The notes beneath the pieces are model-generated. The model did not search any database and was not told the DNA's origin. It worked only from the letters and a program-made list of their open reading frames with translations. Of a DNA stretch of 7,837 bases, positions 6,553 through 7,837 are shown piece by piece (the stretch's first letter is position 1; each line of letters begins with the position of its first letter). Source of the DNA: Sphingomonadales bacterium (lineage in GTDB: Bacteria > Pseudomonadota > Alphaproteobacteria > Sphingomonadales > Sphingomonadaceae); assembly GCA_028868335.1 (NCBI GenBank), contig JAGWUU010000151.1:1-7837 (forward strand), read 5' to 3'. The position numbers and the translations under genes were made by a program.

Positions 6553-7406
6553 GTGACGCGGGCCAGCAAGCGGTCGATTGCGGCAATCGCCTCGGGCTCG
6601 TCCAGCATCGGCGCGTGGCCGACCCCCGGAACCGTGACCGCATCGGCATCCGGCAGCATCCCGGCCATCCGGCGGTGGACCGCGGGAGCCAGCACATCAG
6701 ACAACTCGCCGCGCAACAGCAGTACCGGCTTGTCCTTGATCGCAGTGATCGCGGGCCACAGATCGACCCGGGAAACGCCCTGCGGTTCGGCGAAGGGTTC
6801 GGCGATCTTCATGTCGTAATCGAAATGAATACGCCCATTGCTGCCGACCGCCATGCAACGCTTGGCCATCTCCAGCCATTCGGCGATGGCATAGTGCGGA
6901 AAGGCGACGGTCTGGCTCTCCTCCAGCGCGCGCGCAGCATGCATCCATGTCGGAAAGCTGCGCCCCTGCCCCACATAGTCGCTGATCCGCTCAAGCCCGG
7001 CCGGATCTATTTCCGGCCCGACATCATTCAGCAGGACCCCGGCAATGACCTGCGGCGCGGTCATCGCGGTGATCATGGTCAGCAGGCCGCCCAGCGACGT
7101 TCCGAAAAAGACCGCGCGCTCGATCTCCTCCTGCCGGAACAGTTCGGCCAGATCATCGGCATATTGCGCCGGATTGTAGGTCGCCGAATCCTTGGCATAG
7201 GCACTTTCCCCGCGGCCACGCAGTTCGACGCAGAGCACCCGCCACTCACCCGCAAGCCGATCGGCAACGTGCGCGAAATCGCGGGCGTTGCGCGTCAGCC
7301 CCGGCAGGCACAGCACCGGGGGACGGTCATCGCGACCGGGATAGTCGCGAAAATGCAGCTTGAGTCCGTCGCGGCTCGTCCAGGAACGGTCGGCGTATGC
7401 GGTCAT
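6549..7406 (-). CDS. Alpha/beta-fold hydrolase
   Basis: This 285-residue cytosolic alpha/beta hydrolase has its catalytic triad visible: nucleophile Ser104 in the elbow GTSLGG (102-107), Asp237 in GELSD (233-237), and His264 in GVGHAPMLDEP (261-271). The oxyanion-hole loop is LPGLTRN at 34-40, and ELRGRGES at 61-68 is typical of the esterase/lactonase/C-C hydrolase branch. A cap of mostly helical residues lies at about 135-215. The reaction and substrate cannot be assigned; esters, lactones or ring-cleavage products are all possible for this branch. The start is supported by the normal N-terminus, which leads straight into strand 1, but the nearest Shine-Dalgarno-like AAGGA (7420-7424) is rather far away, 13 bases. 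It is the first gene of the minus-strand block, is divergent from selO, and overlaps the glycosyltransferase by four bases. Confidence 0.92.
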   Translation of the reverse strand: MTAYADRSWTSRDGLKLHFRDYPGRDDRPPVLCLPGLTRNARDFAHVADRLAGEWRVLCVELRGRGESAYAKDSATYNPAQYADDLAELFRQEEIERAVFFGTSLGGLLTMITAMTAPQVIAGVLLNDVGPEIDPAGLERISDYVGQGRSFPTWMHAARALEESQTVAFPHYAIAEWLEMAKRCMAVGSNGRIHFDYDMKIAEPFAEPQGVSRVDLWPAITAIKDKPVLLLRGELSDVLAPAVHRRMAGMLPDADAVTVPGVGHAPMLDEPEAIAAIDRLLARVT

Positions 7407-7470
7407 TTCAGGGGGGCGATCCTTGGCGGTGCGACTTGTGCGAAAGTGCGTTCATCGCCACTATTGCCCG
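7407..7470. promoter_or_regulatory. Divergent intergenic region between the hydrolase gene and selO
   Basis: These 64 bases must contain the selO promoter and probably that of the hydrolase. GTGCG occurs three times on the plus strand (7430-7434, 7439-7443, 7446-7450). I cannot identify a strong -35/-10 pair in either direction. No purine-rich ribosome site precedes the selO ATG. Confidence 0.45.
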
Positions 7471-7837
7471 ATGCGCGCAGAACCGCAAGCCGCCCCCTAC
7501 CGGCCCGATGTCCCGATCCTGGCCCTAGCCCCGTGGCTGGCCGACCCTGTGCGGTCGGCCGACTTTCCCGATGCGACCCTGCGTTTCCGCAATCGCCGGT
7601 GGGACAGCGCGGTCGGATTGGATCAGTTGAGCGACGATCAGTGGACGGCGCATTTCGCGCGCTTCACGCCCCTTGCCAACAACCTGCCCCAGCCGCTGGC
7701 GCTTCGTTACCACGGGCATCAGTTCAGGGTCTATAATCCGGAACTGGGCGACGGACGCGGCTTCCTGTTTGCCCAATTGCGCGATGGCGCGGGCCGGCTG
7801 CTCGACCTTGGCACCAAGGGATCGGGCCAGACCCCGT
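7471..7837 (+). CDS. selO: Protein adenylyltransferase SelO (UPF0061/YdiU), N-terminal part, cut by window end
   Basis: SelO is a pseudokinase that transfers AMP from ATP to protein hydroxyl groups (AMPylation). The E. coli enzyme modifies proteins of redox homeostasis and affects protein glutathionylation. The first 122 residues are present and show conserved blocks: LRFRNRRW at 37-44, PLANNLPQPLALRYHGHQF at 67-85, YNPELGDGRGFLFAQL at 88-103, and DLGTKGSGQTP at 112-122, where the nucleotide-binding N-lobe begins. The catalytic Lys, the metal-binding Asn/Asp residues and any C-terminal cysteine lie beyond the window. RYHGHQF...YNP in place of the YSGHQFG...GQ of E. coli marks a distinct subgroup that I associate with sphingomonads. 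The reading frame is open to the last base. The ATG at 7471 lacks a Shine-Dalgarno sequence; no better start is visible. Confidence 0.93.
   Translation, partial: MRAEPQAAPYRPDVPILALAPWLADPVRSADFPDATLRFRNRRWDSAVGLDQLSDDQWTAHFARFTPLANNLPQPLALRYHGHQFRVYNPELGDGRGFLFAQLRDGAGRLLDLGTKGSGQTP

Noticed and set aside
6201..7736. 511-codon open frame on the plus strand across the glycosyltransferase, hydrolase and start of selO
   Set aside because: It spans three well-identified genes and a divergent promoter region, has low-complexity Arg/Pro/Ala composition and no recognisable motif, so it is a composition artefact.
5..7837. A functional redox system linking gshA and selO
   Set aside because: SelO is known to affect protein glutathionylation, but the genes are about 6 kb apart, in separate transcription units with five unrelated genes between them.

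Overview
The window is ordinary, gene-dense, high-GC chromosomal DNA. It most likely comes from an alphaproteobacterium of the order Sphingomonadales (Novosphingobium or Sphingobium-like). The evidence is the plant-type glutamate-cysteine ligase, the single-TM TPR protein next to bamB, and a SelO N-terminus of the variant form (YHGHQF, then GTKGSGQTP). This placement rests on remembered family features, not on a search. I see no tRNA, rRNA, CRISPR array, insertion sequence, phage gene or integration site.

Layout. Positions 5-1677 hold a two-gene plus-strand unit: glutamate-cysteine ligase (gshA), then a small ABM-fold monooxygenase whose start codon shares one base with the gshA stop. It converges on a minus-strand block running from 7406 down to 1705. 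In transcription order this block is an alpha/beta hydrolase, a family 4 glycosyltransferase (4-base ATGA overlap with the hydrolase), a TPR-like membrane protein, the BamB lipoprotein, and a polytopic membrane protein with a C-terminal isoprenylcysteine-methyltransferase-like domain. At the right edge, divergent from the hydrolase, selO begins at 7471 and runs out of the window. No stretch over 300 bases lacks a gene; the largest gap is about 115 bases (5290-5403).

Function. The TPR protein and BamB form the recognisable envelope-biogenesis pair: inner-membrane periplasmic chaperone/TPR and BAM-complex beta-propeller. A plausible promoter in the 5290-5403 gap would start this sub-operon separately from the hydrolase-glycosyltransferase pair. 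gshA makes gamma-glutamylcysteine for glutathione. SelO is known to AMPylate redox proteins, but nothing in the sequence ties the two genes together.

I did not find a convincing undescribed system. The least explained item is the 454-residue membrane methyltransferase-like protein following bamB, a place where many proteobacteria carry der (engA).
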